Assembly (NCBI GenBank): GCA_937901915.1
Contig: CALGUD010000153.1
Location: forward strand, 1 to 64,000
Length of the DNA stretch: 64,000 nucleotides
Direction of reading: 5' to 3'
DNA from: an uncultured Flavobacteriaceae bacterium
Lineage (GTDB): Bacteria; Bacteroidota; Bacteroidia; Flavobacteriales; Flavobacteriaceae
Under the pieces are notes generated by a model that ran no database searches, was not told the origin of the DNA, and worked only from the letters and a program-made list of their open reading frames with translations. This document shows, one piece after another, positions 61,941 to 64,000 of this stretch; the stretch's first letter is position 1; every line of letters begins with the position of its first letter. Made by a program: the position numbers and the translations under genes.

Positions 61941-64000
61941 GTGAAAAAACGATGGGCATTCATATTTCTTTTGTTATCAACTTTTGTATGTGTCGGCCAG
62001 GAATCTGAAAATCCGGATTTAAAAGTCGGATTGGTTTTAAGTGGCGGAGGGGCCAAGGGGCTTGCTCATATTGGTGCATTGAAAGTTATTGAAGAATCCG
62101 GTATTAAAATAGATTATATTGGAGGAACAAGCATGGGGGCTATAGTCGGGGCACTCTATGCCTCCGGTTATTCCGCTAAACAGATAGATTCCATTTTTAC
62201 TTCAACAGATTTTGACCGTATAATTCAGGACGAAATTCCCAGAAACGCTAAAACTTTTTACGAGAAAAAGAATAGTGAACGTTATGCAGTAACACTTCCT
62301 TTTGAGAATTTTAAAATTTCAATACCTTCGGCTTTATCCAGAGGACAAAATGTGTACAATATGTTGTCCAGGTTGCTATTTCATGTAAGTGATGTTGATG
62401 ATTTTGACAAACTCAACATCCCGTTTTTTTGCATTGCAACAGATATAGAAACCGGTGAAGCGGTTATTCTAAAAAGTGGTAATCTGGTGAATTCCATTAG
62501 TGCAAGTGGGGCCTTCCCTTCCCTTTTTAATCCGATCGAAATAAATGGAAGGTTACTTATAGATGGTGGCGTAGTCAATAATTACCCGGTAGATGAACTC
62601 AGGGAGTTGGGTGCTAATATCATTATTGGGGTAGATGTTCAGGATGCTTTAGACAACAGGGAAACGCTTAAGTCTGCCACAAGTATTTTACTACAGATAA
62701 ATAATTACCGGACTGTAAAAGACATGATAGAAAAGTCCAAAAAAACAGACATATACATTAAGCCGGATATTACCGATTATACCGTAGTATCATTTAATGA
62801 TGCCGACAGTATTGTAAAAAGAGGGTATGAGGCTGCGTTAAAGAATAAAGAACAGTTAGATAGCCTGTCACTACTTCAAAATGAAAAAATAGGACAATTG
62901 GAAGATGTTGAACCTTTTACACCCAGTGATAAATTTTTATTAAATAATATAATTATTAATGGAAATAAAAAATATTCCAGGGCTTATATTAGAGGTAAGT
63001 TGCGGTATAAAAAGGGGGAAGAGATTTCACTTGAAAAATTTGCCCAGGGAATAAATAATCTTGCGGCAACAAATAACTTCAGGCGAATTGACTATTATGC
63101 ATACGAAAATGAAGACGAGGGGTATACAGTAAAAATGAACTTGGTTGAAAGCAGAATAGAAACCTTTTTAAGATTAGGGATTCACTATGACGGTCTCTAT
63201 AAAACAGCGGGGTTAATAAATCTTACGACAAAAAATATTTTGTTCAATGATGATGTAATGTCATTTGATTTTATTGTGGGAGACAGGTTAAGGTATAACT
63301 TCGATTATTTTTTAGACAAAGGTTTCTATTGGAGTTTCGGAATTAAGTCCTCATACAATTCTTTCCAGAAAGGGGTCCGGTCCGATTTTTTAAATTATGA
63401 TTTCCAGGAATTACAGGATCTGAGCAGAATAAGTCTGGAAGTTGAAGATTTAACAAACCAGATTTACCTGCAAACAGTTTACCGGGAAGAATTTACTGTT
63501 GGCACCGGACTTGAACATAAAAAGCTGAAAATTGAAACCGAAACCGTCATGGATGAAGATGATGTGGAATTGGTCTTTGATAACAGCAATTATTTAAGCC
63601 TTTTCGGCTACCTGATTCTCGATACTTATGATAATAAATATTACCCTACAAATGGTATTTATTTTGATGGCCATTTTAATTTTTACTTTTATTCTTCAGA
63701 TTATACAAACCAGTTTAATGAATTTTCAATAGCAAAATCTAAAATTGGATTTTCTACACCTATAATGAAAAACCTTGCCTTTAATATTACTACCGAAGGA
63801 GGTTTTAAAATAGGGGTTGATGATTTAAGTTCATTAGATTTTATTTTTGGAGGGTACGGAAACGATTTTATTAATAATTACACCCCTTTTTACGGCTACG
63901 ATTTTTTGAGTTTTGGAGCCAATAGTTATGTAAAAGCCACATTGAAGGCCGACTGGAGATTTGCCAGGAAAAATCATTTAATATTAGCTGCAAACTATGC
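61941..64000 (+). CDS. Patatin-like phospholipase with POTRA and Omp85-type barrel (cut by window edge)
   Basis: Starting from GTG 61941, 20 nt after uvrC, the frame is open to the window edge (about 686 residues). A signal peptide ends FVCVGQ. The patatin domain has LVLSGGGAKGLAHIG, the nucleophile GGTSMGAIVGA and the DGGVVNNYP active-site Asp. A POTRA-like domain follows from about residue 335 (IIINGNKKYSRAYIRGKL), then beta-barrel strands. It resembles type Vd autotransporters such as PlpD and the BamA-linked patatins of Bacteroidota. GTG is the only start preceding the signal peptide. Confidence 0.92.
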   Translation, partial: MKKRWAFIFLLLSTFVCVGQESENPDLKVGLVLSGGGAKGLAHIGALKVIEESGIKIDYIGGTSMGAIVGALYASGYSAKQIDSIFTSTDFDRIIQDEIPRNAKTFYEKKNSERYAVTLPFENFKISIPSALSRGQNVYNMLSRLLFHVSDVDDFDKLNIPFFCIATDIETGEAVILKSGNLVNSISASGAFPSLFNPIEINGRLLIDGGVVNNYPVDELRELGANIIIGVDVQDALDNRETLKSATSILLQINNYRTVKDMIEKSKKTDIYIKPDITDYTVVSFNDADSIVKRGYEAALKNKEQLDSLSLLQNEKIGQLEDVEPFTPSDKFLLNNIIINGNKKYSRAYIRGKLRYKKGEEISLEKFAQGINNLAATNNFRRIDYYAYENEDEGYTVKMNLVESRIETFLRLGIHYDGLYKTAGLINLTTKNILFNDDVMSFDFIVGDRLRYNFDYFLDKGFYWSFGIKSSYNSFQKGVRSDFLNYDFQELQDLSRISLEVEDLTNQIYLQTVYREEFTVGTGLEHKKLKIETETVMDEDDVELVFDNSNYLSLFGYLILDTYDNKYYPTNGIYFDGHFNFYFYSSDYTNQFNEFSIAKSKIGFSTPIMKNLAFNITTEGGFKIGVDDLSSLDFIFGGYGNDFINNYTPFYGYDFLSFGANSYVKATLKADWRFARKNHLILAANY

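Overview
The window comes from a low-GC member of the Bacteroidota, almost certainly Flavobacteriaceae. The evidence is a gliding/type IX secretion C-terminal domain protein, two TonB-dependent receptors, many lipoproteins, TAnnTTTG-type -7 promoter elements, and the gene order ileS - TraR/DksA-type zinc finger - lspA. No rRNA, tRNA or CRISPR array was seen.

Region 1 (1-10008) is a sugar-oxidation locus. A minus-strand operon runs from 7581 down to position 1: exported sugar isomerase/epimerase, MFS transporter, Gfo/Idh/MocA oxidoreductase, cytoplasmic isomerase, DUF1080 (3-keto-disaccharide hydrolase) lipoprotein, GH10 xylanase lipoprotein, gluconate-2-dehydrogenase subunit-3 lipoprotein, and a GMC flavoprotein cut by the window edge. 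A second GMC/subunit-3 pair is divergently transcribed (7718-10008). A third pair lies at 48595-50843 behind a Tat-exported isomerase (47535). A PQQ/cytochrome c dehydrogenase with its own lipoprotein isomerase lies at 27095-30139. Together they fit periplasmic C3 oxidation of glycosides, 3-keto-sugar cleavage or isomerisation, uptake and intracellular reduction. This pathway is inferred from families and context.

Region 2 (10412-16355) is a vitamin B12 uptake/salvage locus: a cobalamin riboswitch, a BtuB-like receptor, a DUF6580 membrane protein, a BtuF-like protein without signal peptide, a CWC/DUF5522 cysteine-rich protein and two tandem DUF71/COG2102 PP-loop ATPases. No BtuC or BtuD is present. 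Region 3 (16466-26884) is accessory: small proteins, an esterase, a fatty acid hydroxylase, a SigZ-like sigma factor, a membrane glycosyltransferase, an AraC/GyrI regulator, VOC and GNAT proteins, and a REP-associated tyrosine transposase (RAYT) that carries two perfect palindromes inside its own reading frame.

Region 4 (30316-52461) mixes housekeeping and accessory genes: a ParE-type toxin-antitoxin pair, a TonB receptor, recO, gdhA, a type IX secreted adhesin-like protein, an EamA transporter, a TPR-like protein, a cytochrome c lipoprotein, a YetF-family protein and a higBA pair. Region 5 (52739-64000) is mainly housekeeping: ileS, a DksA-like protein, lspA, a two-component pair, 5-formyl-THF cyclo-ligase, uvrC and a patatin/POTRA/beta-barrel protein cut by the window edge.

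The most striking observation is in ileS. An in-frame insertion of about 507 bp (54602-55108) encodes a complete DUF559 (Vsr-like PD-(D/E)xK) nuclease domain, is bounded by inverted hairpin-forming repeats, and has a duplicated right end. It looks like a nuclease-encoding mobile element that keeps an essential host gene open. Several dispersed palindromes and repeats elsewhere in the window (4058/27053, 21264/45503, 19864/21324, 10286/14847) point to active repeat traffic in this genome.
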